The position numbers and the translations under genes are program-made. The notes beneath the pieces are model-generated. The model saw only the letters and a program-made list of their open reading frames with translations, did no database searches and had not been told where the DNA came from. 64,000 nucleotides of DNA from Marinagarivorans algicola (lineage in GTDB: Bacteria; Pseudomonadota; Gammaproteobacteria; Pseudomonadales; Cellvibrionaceae). Shown piece by piece: positions 27,656 through 36,153 of the stretch. Numbering within the stretch: the first letter of the stretch is position 1; each line of letters begins with the position of its first letter. The stretch is from NCBI RefSeq assembly GCF_001292705.1, contig NZ_LGAK01000017.1, positions 1-64,000 of the forward strand, given 5' to 3'.

Positions 27656-28000
27656 AAATAAGCCTAGATGAGTGAAAACATTAGTGTAAGGCAATTTGGC
27701 ACAAGCTCAACTGAGAATATGATTAGGTTGTGTCTGTCTTTTGGTGTCTAATAATTCTGGGCGCATCGTTAAGGGGGGAGTAATAGAATGGAGTACATGG
27801 CTAGATGCCTTTTTAGTTGATCGGAAGGCTTTAGCTTCAACGATAACGCTCATTGCGTCGGATCGCCCTCAAGCGCACACTGAATATCAAATAGCGATTT
27901 TCTTATTTCTCCTTTATTCTGTGCGCACATTATCTAGAGTGCGTAGAGCCAGCTATTGCGGGTAAACTATGACCCTTCTCCCTCATTTGGATACCCTTTA
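27656..28000. other. Intergenic region between divergent genes
   Basis: Holds the divergent promoters of the carboxylesterase and the EamA transporter. A 74-codon frame at 27741-27965 has no ribosome site and no recognisable content. No repeat seen. Confidence 0.4.
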
Positions 28001-28891
28001 ATGTCACCCAAATCCTTTAGTTTATTACTTGTATTGTCAGCCTTATGGGGTGCATCTTTTTTGTTTATGAGAGTCGGTGCGCCAGAGTTTGGCCCTGTCA
28101 GCTTGATTTTTATTCGCATGGGCGTGGGTGTACTGGCTTTACTCCCCTTTTTTGTTAGTCAAAAATTGCTCGGTTGTATTGCTCATAATGCTAAGCCTTT
28201 GCTTATATTGGGCCTGACTAACCACGTTATTCCCTTTGTTGCGCTATCTTATGCCGCTTTATCTTTGGAATCTGGCTTTACATCACTGATTAACTCGACG
28301 ACACCCGTTTTCACAGCACTGATTGCAGCATTATTTTTTGCCTCGACGATTAAACCCAGTCAGGGTGCAGGCTTAGTTATTGCGATTATCGGCGTCGCTA
28401 TTTTATCGGCTGACAAAATGAGCTTTGGCAGTCAAGGGACTGGTTGGGCTGTTGCCGCAGGTTTGTTGGCTGCGACTTCTTATGGTTTTGCAGGTAATTA
28501 TACCAAGCATGCTTTAGGGCACCTTAGTGCCACTGAAATTACTGTGGGCAGTATGTTAGCCTCTACTGGCATGCTTATTATTCCTGGTATGGCCTTTTGG
28601 CCTGCAAGTAACCCTAGTGGTCAAGCTTGGGCGAGTGCGTTATTACTAGCGGTTGCATCGACCGGCATCGCCTTTATTATTTACTTTAAAATCATGAAAG
28701 AATCTAGCGCCTTTATGGTGTCAAATGTCACCTTGTTGGTACCGATTTTTGCAATTAGTTGGGGGATTTTTTTATTGGACGAATCATTGAGTTTAAGGCT
28801 GGTCGCAGGAATGATTGTGACGCTCTTAGGTACGGCATTAACGTTAAAGCTTATTCCTTTCCGGCGAACTGTAGCCAAGCCATCGACCTGA
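28001..28891 (+). CDS. DMT family (EamA) transporter
   Basis: Inner-membrane transporter of the drug/metabolite superfamily, 296 aa, with ten predicted membrane helices and two EamA repeats. It begins with LLVLSALWGASFLFMRVGAPEFGP; the second half has GLLAATSYGFAGNYTKHA and ends FLLDESLSLRLVAGMIVTLLG. Substrates of the family are small metabolites or amino acids, and the substrate here cannot be told. The ATG at 28001 is chosen because it directly precedes the first helix; the frame is open to 27956. A strong bidirectional terminator follows. Confidence 0.92.
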   Translation: MSPKSFSLLLVLSALWGASFLFMRVGAPEFGPVSLIFIRMGVGVLALLPFFVSQKLLGCIAHNAKPLLILGLTNHVIPFVALSYAALSLESGFTSLINSTTPVFTALIAALFFASTIKPSQGAGLVIAIIGVAILSADKMSFGSQGTGWAVAAGLLAATSYGFAGNYTKHALGHLSATEITVGSMLASTGMLIIPGMAFWPASNPSGQAWASALLLAVASTGIAFIIYFKIMKESSAFMVSNVTLLVPIFAISWGIFLLDESLSLRLVAGMIVTLLGTALTLKLIPFRRTVAKPST

Positions 28892-28934
28892 CCTTTGAGC
28901 GCAATTGATAACTCATCAAAAAAATAAGATAGCT

Positions 28935-28971
28935 ATAAAAAAAGCCTACTCTTTTGGAGTAGGCTTTTTAC
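28935..28971. terminator. Bidirectional terminator
   Basis: AAAAAAAGCCTACTC pairs with GAGTAGGCTTTTT around loop TTTTG. It separates the plus-strand transporter from the minus-strand lipoprotein at 29027. Confidence 0.9.
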
Positions 28972-29026
28972 CTTTACTGCCTAATGTTAGATTTGACGTG
29001 CGGGCTTATATTTTTAACGTGAATAC

Positions 29027-30772
29027 TTAGTAACCGTAAACTTTGGCGTTGGCAGGTAGTTCTTTCTCTGCTTTGTATGCCTTGCCAGCGCGTGTTATTG
29101 AACCATCCTCTTTGACAAAAAAGGCCCTGTCTTTATTAACACCAACTTCGGCAAAGTTATTGCCCGGAATTGTCACGCCGTCCATATCTAGGCCCCAGCA
29201 CTGTGCTGTGCCATCAATACCTACAGCGCAAGTGATTTGATCGCCTGCACCGATACTTTTAACTTTAAGGCCTGCAGTATAATTTTTGATGGCCGAGTTG
29301 TTGGCGTCGCCCCAACATTTAAGGGCATTATTCATTTTAATGACACAAACATGATCACGAGTCCGGCGTTCGCCGCCTACGGCAATGTCCTTCACTTTTA
29401 AATTGTCAGGCATTGTTGGTACTGGGTCTGTGGAGTAAGGCCCATTCCAGCATATAAAGGTGTCATCTTCTTTGATAGCGCAGGCTAAGTTATCACTCGA
29501 TGCAATAGCTTTTGCTTTGAGGTTGGCGGGTGGTTGTGGGAATTTACCGGCCCAATCGGCGCTATAGTTATTTTTTTCATCTATGTGCGTTGTGCCCCAG
29601 CACGCTACGTCGCCGTTGAGACGCAGGGCACAGGCATGGCGGTCACCACCAGAAACAGTTATTGTATCGTTCCAAGTGGGCGTTTTGAGTGAGACTTCAG
29701 GGCCCCAGCAGCGTAAGTTACTGCCATTGTTACGTGGTGTATCCAGCACTGCACACGCACCAGTATGAACGCCCGATAGCGCTGTTACCTTGCCTAAATT
29801 GTTGGGTGCAATACCACGGCCTGTACAGACACCCTCACCGTGCGGTGAGCAGTCGCGCGGAAGCACGTAGGCGCTACCCCAGCATTGCGCTGTTTGATCT
29901 GTTTTTATATAGCAGCCGCCATGGGGGCCTGGAGCAAATACATCGGGACTAAAAACTTCACCTAATTGTAAGGCCTTAGTGGGTGCATTAATGGTGAAGC
30001 TAATGTTTTTTATGACGTGGTCATTGTCATTATCAATGGCCTTGACTTTAACGTGATAGTCGCCAGCGTCATCTATTGATGCCAGCTCCATTAAATCACT
30101 TGCTAGCCAAGCGTACGGCGGTTGATCCTTTTCGCCTAAGCTGTTGTTATTTAGAAAGAGTTCGACTGAGGCAATACTTCCGTCAGGGTCGTCGGCATTT
30201 ATGCGTATATCGACACTTGAACCTATATCGAAGCTTTGCTGGTGAGTTAAATTGTTGAAGCTAATAGTGGGTAATTGATTGGCCGTTAGTGAGACAGTTG
30301 TTTGGGCCGAGACATTGGTGTCGATATCAAAGACAGTCACCTTGATAGTATGCTCACCGTTAGGTAAGCCGGCAAAAACCGTTTCAGACCACTCATAAGG
30401 TGGTGCAGTAAGGGCTGCGCCCACTGGTGTATTATTAATAGAAAGCTCTACCTTTTTGATATTGCTGTCAGCGTCTGCGACGGTGGCAACAATGGCGCGA
30501 TTGTTAGTACTGATAACACCAGCGCGATTAATTTTAAGAGAAGATACCGCCGACACACTGATTGTGGGTGGTTCATTAATGATAATTGGCGCACTGCTTG
30601 AAGATGCAACCACAGAAGAGGATGCAGTATTGTTTGATGATGACGTGCTGACTTTATCACCGCCATTATTGGCAACACAAGCGTGTAAGCTCATAACCAG
30701 TAAAGCGAATACAGAGGGTTTTATGTAGGGCTTAAGGTGTGCTTTAAGGCTGTAAGGTGCTCGCTGATTCAT
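29027..30772 (-). CDS. Ig-like/RCC1-like repeat lipoprotein
   Basis: Exported lipoprotein of 581 aa with Cys32 (SLHAC) as the lipidation site and a short Ser-rich linker at about 42-62. Two bacterial Ig-like (cadherin-type) domains follow at about 65-160 and 165-255 (VELSINNTPVGAALTAPPYEW and VELFLNNNSLGEKDQPPYAW). The C-terminal 320 residues hold cysteine-containing RCC1-like repeats, with CALRLNGDVACWG, CVIKMNNALKCWGDA and CAVGIDGTAQCWG; paired cysteines probably form disulfides in each blade. The Ig domains plus propeller suggest adhesion or ligand binding. The start has GGGAG nine bases upstream. Confidence 0.82.
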   Translation of the reverse strand: MNQRAPYSLKAHLKPYIKPSVFALLVMSLHACVANNGGDKVSTSSSNNTASSSVVASSSSAPIIINEPPTISVSAVSSLKINRAGVISTNNRAIVATVADADSNIKKVELSINNTPVGAALTAPPYEWSETVFAGLPNGEHTIKVTVFDIDTNVSAQTTVSLTANQLPTISFNNLTHQQSFDIGSSVDIRINADDPDGSIASVELFLNNNSLGEKDQPPYAWLASDLMELASIDDAGDYHVKVKAIDNDNDHVIKNISFTINAPTKALQLGEVFSPDVFAPGPHGGCYIKTDQTAQCWGSAYVLPRDCSPHGEGVCTGRGIAPNNLGKVTALSGVHTGACAVLDTPRNNGSNLRCWGPEVSLKTPTWNDTITVSGGDRHACALRLNGDVACWGTTHIDEKNNYSADWAGKFPQPPANLKAKAIASSDNLACAIKEDDTFICWNGPYSTDPVPTMPDNLKVKDIAVGGERRTRDHVCVIKMNNALKCWGDANNSAIKNYTAGLKVKSIGAGDQITCAVGIDGTAQCWGLDMDGVTIPGNNFAEVGVNKDRAFFVKEDGSITRAGKAYKAEKELPANAKVYGY

Positions 30773-31172
30773 AATGTACTCCCACAGTAAAATCAGGTGA
30801 TCGGGTCAAAAGTAGCAATCATGCTAATACTAGCGCTGACTGGCGAAGCTAGCTTAAGGGTATTCAAAAGTCTAGCGTCAAGCCTTCAATGTGGAATGTT
30901 AGTGCGGCACTTGAGTATTCGATGTACCGCACTGTGATTTGCGTCATATATGAAATACTTCTGGCTTGATCTTGTGTTCGAGGTGCGGTCACTAAAGCTG
31001 GCACTGCATTGTTATTTGCCAGCTGGCCTGCTGGACACTCTGCGTAGCGGGCCATTCCATGGGGTTGGCCTTGGTGCAGCGTGTCGGTGGCGCCGTTGAG
31101 TTAGACGCTTGGCGTTCTTTTCTTTAGAATGGAATACCTTTTAGTTCACTCCTTTTGTTTTTGAGACCGCTT
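30773..31172. other. Intergenic region upstream of purU
   Basis: 400 bases between divergent genes. A minus-strand 63-codon frame (30864-31055) is not supported. No riboswitch (tetrahydrofolate, glycine or purine type) was recognised. Nothing else seen. Confidence 0.4.
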
Positions 31173-32057
31173 ATGTCTAACGTATTGCCCAGCCCAACAG
31201 CTTCTAGCTCGCTGATTCTTAAGCTCAGCTGTAAGGATCGCCCAGGTATTGTGGCGGCGGTCGCTAATTTATTTTCGTTGCAGGGTTTTAACATTAGAGA
31301 GTCGTCACAGTTTGAAGATGTGCATACATCGTGTTTTTTTATGCGTACGGTTTTTGAGTCGGTTGAGGGACCTAAAGATATTGCAGCTGTAAAAAGCGCC
31401 TTTAAAGCAGTAGCCGAACGTTACGCAATGGCTTGGTCGCTACACGATAGAGCAGTTAAACCTAAGGTGCTAATTGCTGTGAGCCAATGGGGGCACTGCC
31501 TTGATCATTTACTAAACAACCAAAAACAAGGTTCACTGCCGGTGGAGATCACTGGTGTTTTATCGAATCATCAAACGATGCAGCCTTTATGTGAGTGGTA
31601 CGGTGTGCCGTTTCATTATTTGCCTGTGACTAAAGAGACCAAAGCTGAGCAAGAGCTACAGATACTTGAGCTATTCAAAGCAACGGGTAGTGAGCTTTTA
31701 GTCTTAGCGCGTTATATGCAAATACTGAGCGATAATATGTGCGCACAATTAAGTGGTAAGGCGATTAATATTCATCACTCATTTTTACCAGGCTTTAAAG
31801 GTGCTAAACCTTATCATCAAGCGTATGAGCGCGGTGTAAAGCTTATTGGCGCTACGGCACATTTTGTAACAGCCGATTTAGATGAAGGCCCTATTATTGA
31901 GCAGGCGGTAGAGCGAGTATCGCACGCACAAACACCCGATAAACTCGTTGAAATAGGCCGTGATATCGAAGCAGTTGTCCTGGGTCGCGCGGTGCGCTGG
32001 CATGCCGAGCAGCGCGTTTTATTAAATGGCCATAAAACAGTTGTTTTTAATGGTTAA
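31173..32057 (+). CDS. purU: Formyltetrahydrofolate deformylase
   Basis: PurU hydrolyses 10-formyltetrahydrofolate to formate and tetrahydrofolate, supplying formate and balancing one-carbon pools. The 294-aa product has an N-terminal ACT domain (LKLSCKDRPGIVAAVANLF, about 17-95). The formyltransferase domain covers the rest, with LARYMQILSD, INIHHSFLPGFKGAKPYHQA (catalytic His) and TAHFVTADLDEGPIIEQ (catalytic Asp region). The start at 31173 is the second in-frame ATG and gives the usual length; 31155 is an alternative. No neighbouring one-carbon genes are seen. Confidence 0.96.
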   Translation: MSNVLPSPTASSSLILKLSCKDRPGIVAAVANLFSLQGFNIRESSQFEDVHTSCFFMRTVFESVEGPKDIAAVKSAFKAVAERYAMAWSLHDRAVKPKVLIAVSQWGHCLDHLLNNQKQGSLPVEITGVLSNHQTMQPLCEWYGVPFHYLPVTKETKAEQELQILELFKATGSELLVLARYMQILSDNMCAQLSGKAINIHHSFLPGFKGAKPYHQAYERGVKLIGATAHFVTADLDEGPIIEQAVERVSHAQTPDKLVEIGRDIEAVVLGRAVRWHAEQRVLLNGHKTVVFNG

Positions 32058-32248
32058 TGCCTGTGGCTATTTTGAATATGAGATAGCTACTGTGATATGG
32101 CATGCTATTAGATCTAGCATTTTTCTGTAAGAGAGGCACTAAGTAGCTAGCCAATAATTGATTTTTATTTATTGAGTATGATTTTTTATGGTTGAATAAT
32201 AATCATGACAATATTAAATTTTAGATGAAAAAAACAATTGAGTGAGCC

Positions 32249-32971
32249 ATGAAATCACCCACTATTTTTTTTGATTTAGACGATACGCTTTTTGATTATC
32301 AGGGGGCTAAAAATGCCGCAATCATAGATTTTTGTTTACTGCTTGATCGGTCATTTCCTTCTGCGGCGTGTGCTGTTACCTTATGGGATACTCTGACCTC
32401 TACATATATGGAGCAGTACCACCGCGGTGAACTGAGTTATGCTGAACAGCAGCAAAAGCGAGTAAGTCGGTTTATGGGGGTGGTTCTTGATGCATATCGA
32501 GCACAGCAATGGTATGACCGTTATCAGTCTGTGTATGAGCAGCATTGGCGCACTTTTAATGATGTATTACCGGTGTTAAATGCATTGAAGCATCAGGGTT
32601 TTTCTCAGGCGATTATTACTGATGGCCCGCCTCAGCAGCGCCATAAATTACGGCAGTTGGCGATAGAGTCTTTTTTTGAGCATATGACAATTCCGCAAGA
32701 AGTGGGCTGTCCCAAACCAGACCCTAAAATATTTATCTTGGCGGCTCATAAGGCACAACAACCTGTCACAGAGTGTTGGTATGTCGGAAATCATTATCAA
32801 AAAGATTTTATAGGTGCTTTGAATGCAGGCTTTAAAAGTGTGTGGTTAAATCGTACAGGGGGCGTTAGTGCTGCACAGCACACACAGTTAAATAACAATC
32901 GGGGGCGGGGCTGGTGTATCCAGAGTTTAGACGAATTACTACCGATTATTTTGCATAATTCATCAGCGTGA
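32249..32971 (+). CDS. HAD-family phosphatase (YjjG-like)
   Basis: Haloacid dehalogenase superfamily hydrolase, 240 aa. Motif I is FFDLDDTLFDY at 7-17 with Asp nucleophile, motif II is AIITDGPPQ near 126, motif III Lys is in CPKPDPKIF near 155, and motif IV is YVGNHYQKDFIGALNAG near 175. A helical cap lies between motifs I and II. The order and length fit the subgroup that includes the pyrimidine nucleotidase YjjG, but the substrate is not certain. It is followed 15 bases later by a glutaredoxin-like gene, probably in one transcript. Confidence 0.9.
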   Translation: MKSPTIFFDLDDTLFDYQGAKNAAIIDFCLLLDRSFPSAACAVTLWDTLTSTYMEQYHRGELSYAEQQQKRVSRFMGVVLDAYRAQQWYDRYQSVYEQHWRTFNDVLPVLNALKHQGFSQAIITDGPPQQRHKLRQLAIESFFEHMTIPQEVGCPKPDPKIFILAAHKAQQPVTECWYVGNHYQKDFIGALNAGFKSVWLNRTGGVSAAQHTQLNNNRGRGWCIQSLDELLPIILHNSSA

Positions 32972-32986
32972 GTAGGTAGGTTAAGA

Positions 32987-33235
32987 GTGACGCATCAGTG
33001 GAATTTATATGGTACGCAAGGGTGCCATTTGTGTGAGAAAGCCAAAGTCATTATTCAGCATTTACAATACGATTTTAGTATTGAATTGACTGAAATTGAT
33101 ATTACTGAAGGCGCATACGCTGAGCAATGGGTTGAACGCTTTGGTGAGCATATACCGGTATTAGAAAATACCACCACCCAGGCATTGCTTTATTGGCCTT
33201 TTTGCCCAGAGGTTTTAACACATTGGCTGAGTTGA
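32987..33235 (+). CDS. Glutaredoxin-like (DUF836) protein
   Basis: 82-aa thioredoxin-fold protein with the redox motif GCHLCEKA near residues 11-18 after the first beta strand. The cis-Pro region is in HIPVLEN. The C-terminus (ALLYWPFCPEVLTHWL) has the Trp typical of the short glutaredoxin-like YbbN/DUF836 group. It starts with GTG 15 bases after the HAD gene. The partner is unknown. Confidence 0.88.
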   Translation: MTHQWNLYGTQGCHLCEKAKVIIQHLQYDFSIELTEIDITEGAYAEQWVERFGEHIPVLENTTTQALLYWPFCPEVLTHWLS

Positions 33236-33237
33236 GA

Positions 33238-33437
33238 TCATTATTCAGAGATACTGAAATTGGGCACTCATGAATTATCGACTTGGCCGCTCAAGCGATC
33301 TACGACTTTGTACTTCTCGAGAGTTTGCTTCTTACTGTCTAGCCCTTGCTTTTCTTGTAAGGCTCGGCACAAATGCCCAGAATATGACTCACCAGTACCC
33401 CATTAGGTGAGGCTTATCAGCTTGGCTAATATAGTGA
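33238..33437 (+). repeat. Dispersed MITE-like repeat, copy D
   Basis: Begins TCATTATTCAGAGATACTGAAATTGGGCACTCATGAATTA only three bases after the glutaredoxin-like stop codon, then GGCCGCTCAAGCGAT. It ends GTGAGGCTTATCAGCTTGGC-TAATATAGTGA. The middle shares GGCTCGGCAC and CTTGCTTTTC with copy F. The length is 200 bp, and the right terminus is degraded. Confidence 0.7.
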
Positions 33438-33521
33438 CAAGTTGAGAGATTTTTATTGTGTCGTTTTAAATGATAAAGGCATTAAAAGTATATTTTTATT
33501 AACGATTGGAGTTTTATTTAA

Positions 33522-34757
33522 GTGTTAAAAAGCACGTTGTACCCCGCGATTGGTTTGACCTATATAAGCCATGGTGCGCAGTGGGTTGTGATTACTTGGC
33601 TAGCGATCGATATTTTATCATTATCGCCTATTGCTGTGGGTTCTTTAGTGGCAGCTATGCTGCTGGTACAAGTGGCATTATTGCCAATAGCTGGTCGCAT
33701 GGCAGATACAATAAGGCCGACGTTATTGGCGCAGTGGACGGCTACAGGCTTGTGCGTCAGTCATTTATTGCTTGTGGGTGTTGTGCTTGCATGGTGGTTT
33801 AATATCGTGATTTTTGTTTTGTATGCACTTTTTACAAGCGCAATAACAGCATTTTTTTTGCCGGCTAAAGATAAGGCATGTGTTGAGCTGTTACCTAATC
33901 GCTTACAAAAAGCACTAGCACTAGGCAGCGCCTTTCAATTTTTGGGTGTAGCAATAGGCGCGATGATTGCTGGTTTTATTGATGATGTGGGTTTGACAGG
34001 AATACTTATTTTGCAGAGTTTTTTAATGGCGCTTGCGGCCGTTTATTGGGGCTTCATTGAACCGTCTTCTGCTGTACGGATACGTGACACACTCCCTGAT
34101 AGCGCAACCTGCGATACGCTTGTCAGTGATCAATCTGTAAAAAATAGTACAAGCCATTTGATGATGTTATTTAAAGCTAATGGTGTATTGCGGCACCTGT
34201 TGGCGCTTTGCGCTTTTAATGGCTTTATGCATATGGGGTTCGCGGTAGCATTATTTCCTGTATTGGGTATTCAGCATTGGGGGTTTGATAATTTACATTA
34301 TGCCATTATGCAGGGGGTCTTTAGCCTAGGTGCTGTGGTGGTTTATGTGAGTAATGCTTACCGTAAACCCCAGCAGTATCCCGGGCAGGGTATGCTGTTT
34401 TGTTTGCTGTACACTGCGGCTATTGCTTATGCGATTACTCGTGAGCCTACATTTTGGGGTAGCTACGGCTTGATTTTTTTATGGGGAGTGACAGCGGGTT
34501 ATTCGGCATCTATGAGTCGCATTGTACTGCATTCAATTGTTCGCGAGCATGAGCGTGGGCGCACAGTGGCTTTATATCAAATGGTATTACTCAGTGCGGC
34601 ACCCTTGGGTTGCTTGGCTTGTGGCTTGATTTTACATTTCATGAATATGACGCAAACACTTTATGTGTTAAGTAGTGCAAGCGTGATTGTTTTTATAATA
34701 TTTTTATTTAGCCGGCGGTTATGGGCGGTAGAGCAAGCCTGTGCGAGTGAGCGTTAA
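33522..34757 (+). CDS. MFS transporter
   Basis: Major facilitator superfamily permease of 411 aa with about eleven or twelve hydrophobic helices. The loop 2-3 region has AGRMADTIRPT, the MFS motif A position. A longer cytoplasmic loop lies near residues 180-210, and the C-terminal half contains a second motif A-like segment (SRIVLHSIVREHERGRTVALYQ). It resembles the MFS_3/enterobactin exporter-like group (VELLPNRLQKALALGSAFQFLGVAIGAMIAG). The GTG start has GGAG upstream. The substrate cannot be told. Confidence 0.85.
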   Translation: MLKSTLYPAIGLTYISHGAQWVVITWLAIDILSLSPIAVGSLVAAMLLVQVALLPIAGRMADTIRPTLLAQWTATGLCVSHLLLVGVVLAWWFNIVIFVLYALFTSAITAFFLPAKDKACVELLPNRLQKALALGSAFQFLGVAIGAMIAGFIDDVGLTGILILQSFLMALAAVYWGFIEPSSAVRIRDTLPDSATCDTLVSDQSVKNSTSHLMMLFKANGVLRHLLALCAFNGFMHMGFAVALFPVLGIQHWGFDNLHYAIMQGVFSLGAVVVYVSNAYRKPQQYPGQGMLFCLLYTAAIAYAITREPTFWGSYGLIFLWGVTAGYSASMSRIVLHSIVREHERGRTVALYQMVLLSAAPLGCLACGLILHFMNMTQTLYVLSSASVIVFIIFLFSRRLWAVEQACASER

Positions 34758-35068
34758 GTGGATATTTAATCGGATTATTCTACTTTTACGGTATTTTTAA
34801 ATTGCATTTTAGGTTACTTAATCAGGCCGAAGTGCAGGACTTTAATGCATTATGCCCCAGCTATTGTGGTGCCCATCCTGCAAGAATATTCATTATTAAG
34901 CAGGGGGGCGGGCATAGTGATGTGCAAAATGAGATTTTTTAGAAAATAAAGTCGAGGTGTATAAAGCTGAGGTGTAGGTAGGCGTTTTGTTCGCCTTGGG
35001 GTGCGCTGTTTGTTGAATACTTTGACCGCTTATGTGATATATAGCGGGTTAAGTATTAATGGTGGTGA
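34758..35068. other. Intergenic region
   Basis: About 310 bases between convergent genes, with no gene, repeat or strong terminator recognised. Confidence 0.4.
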
Positions 35069-35359
35069 TTAGTAAGAGGCAATTTTTGTATTATTTTTTT
35101 GCTCATGCTTGGCGATGGCGTTTTTTGCTGATCGATATTCTTCGCTTGCGCTACTGAGTGCTCTTACGCATTCGCGGCGCTTATCATAATTACCATTGGC
35201 ACAAGAATCGCGTAATTCACGGTAAGACTGGACGATGTTGTGTGCTTGCGCGAGTTCCATTTCTACTTCGCTAGCAGCACTTGCAAGTACAGATAACGGT
35301 GCACTTGCCACCACTAAGCAAAAGGCAGGTAGTGACTTTAAAAGGAGTGATTTAGTCAT
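35069..35359 (-). CDS. Small exported hypothetical protein
   Basis: 96-aa protein with a clear Sec signal peptide (KSLLLKSLPAFCLVVASAPLSVLASA, cleavage near residue 28). The mature part is a short, charged, mostly helical segment with two cysteines (RDSCANGNYDKRRECVRALSS) likely to form a disulfide. I do not recognise the family. It is monocistronic. Probably a periplasmic protein of unknown role. Confidence 0.65.
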   Translation of the reverse strand: MTKSLLLKSLPAFCLVVASAPLSVLASAASEVEMELAQAHNIVQSYRELRDSCANGNYDKRRECVRALSSASEEYRSAKNAIAKHEQKNNTKIASY

Positions 35360-36153
35360 TGCGAGGCTCTCAGTTGTTAAATGTGTTACGTATGTTACTG
35401 TTGGTCATTTTAACAATATTGGAATGAGTATAAAAGGAACATATGACCTAGGTAGGCCTTTTTTGCGATTTTTTTGTGTTTTTTTGACTATAAAGTGGGT
35501 TTATGCTGTTTTATGGCCTTTATTACGCGATGGTGTCATTTATTTGACGCTGAAATCGCTATTTAAGCGCGCATAATCCCTTTACATATTCCATATTGAT
35601 ATTTAATAGTATGTTTTTTATTTCCTTTTGATTCGGCTAGTTGTCTTTTTTGGCGGCTATTTAATTTGTGCGTCGCTAATAAAGGGGTAATGCTCAATAG
35701 GTGGTGTGTATCGCGTGTGACTGTTCATCGAGTACTCGATTAAGCGCCTATGATAGGGTAAAGAAATGCTCATATTCAGTATTTTATGGTGGTGATCAAT
35801 GTTTTGGGTGTTGCCCGCTTTGAATATTACTGTGTTACTTTTTGCTCGCATCGCTATTGATGATGCACTATTCTGTTAAGCCGACAAATCTCATTTTATA
35901 TTGCGCCCAGCCTTAGCATGGATACGTGGGCCGGCTTTGCAGCTGTATAGGGGGATAGGCAAAGTGAGACTTGATGGAGCACAAAGTCGAGAAGAGCAAG
36001 GCCCAGAAGAGCAACGTCGCAGATGGCTTGAGCGACCTAATCATTCATTAAACATGGCTGGCATTACTGTTTTGATACTAAGGCTGTTTTTAATGAATAT
36101 TATTGTATTGTATGTAGGTGTGATTTTTGATGACTCTATCTAATGGCCATTTT
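35360..36153. other. Long intergenic region with repeat copy E
   Basis: Nearly 800 bases without a supported gene. The frame at 35235-35576 is antisense to the exported protein gene; those at 35657-35851 and 35901-36143 are chance or lie in repeat copy E (35866-36090). The rest is AT-rich and featureless. Confidence 0.5.
35866..36090 (-). repeat. Dispersed MITE-like repeat, copy E
   Basis: The left edge CACTATTCTGTTAAGCCGACAAATCTCAT is the complement of the ATGAGGTTTGTCAGCTTGGCGGAATAGT end of copy F. Toward the right, GATGGCTTGAGCGACCTAATCATTCA corresponds to the TGAATCATT...GCTCAAGCCAT start of the family. The outer right terminus is diverged, so that limit is approximate. Confidence 0.6.

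Noticed and set aside
27741-27965. 74-codon frame between carboxylesterase and EamA genes
   Set aside because: No ribosome site and no recognisable content; occupies the divergent promoter region.
35235-35576. 113-codon plus-strand frame
   Set aside because: Its first half is antisense to the signal-peptide-bearing small exported protein gene, which is better supported.
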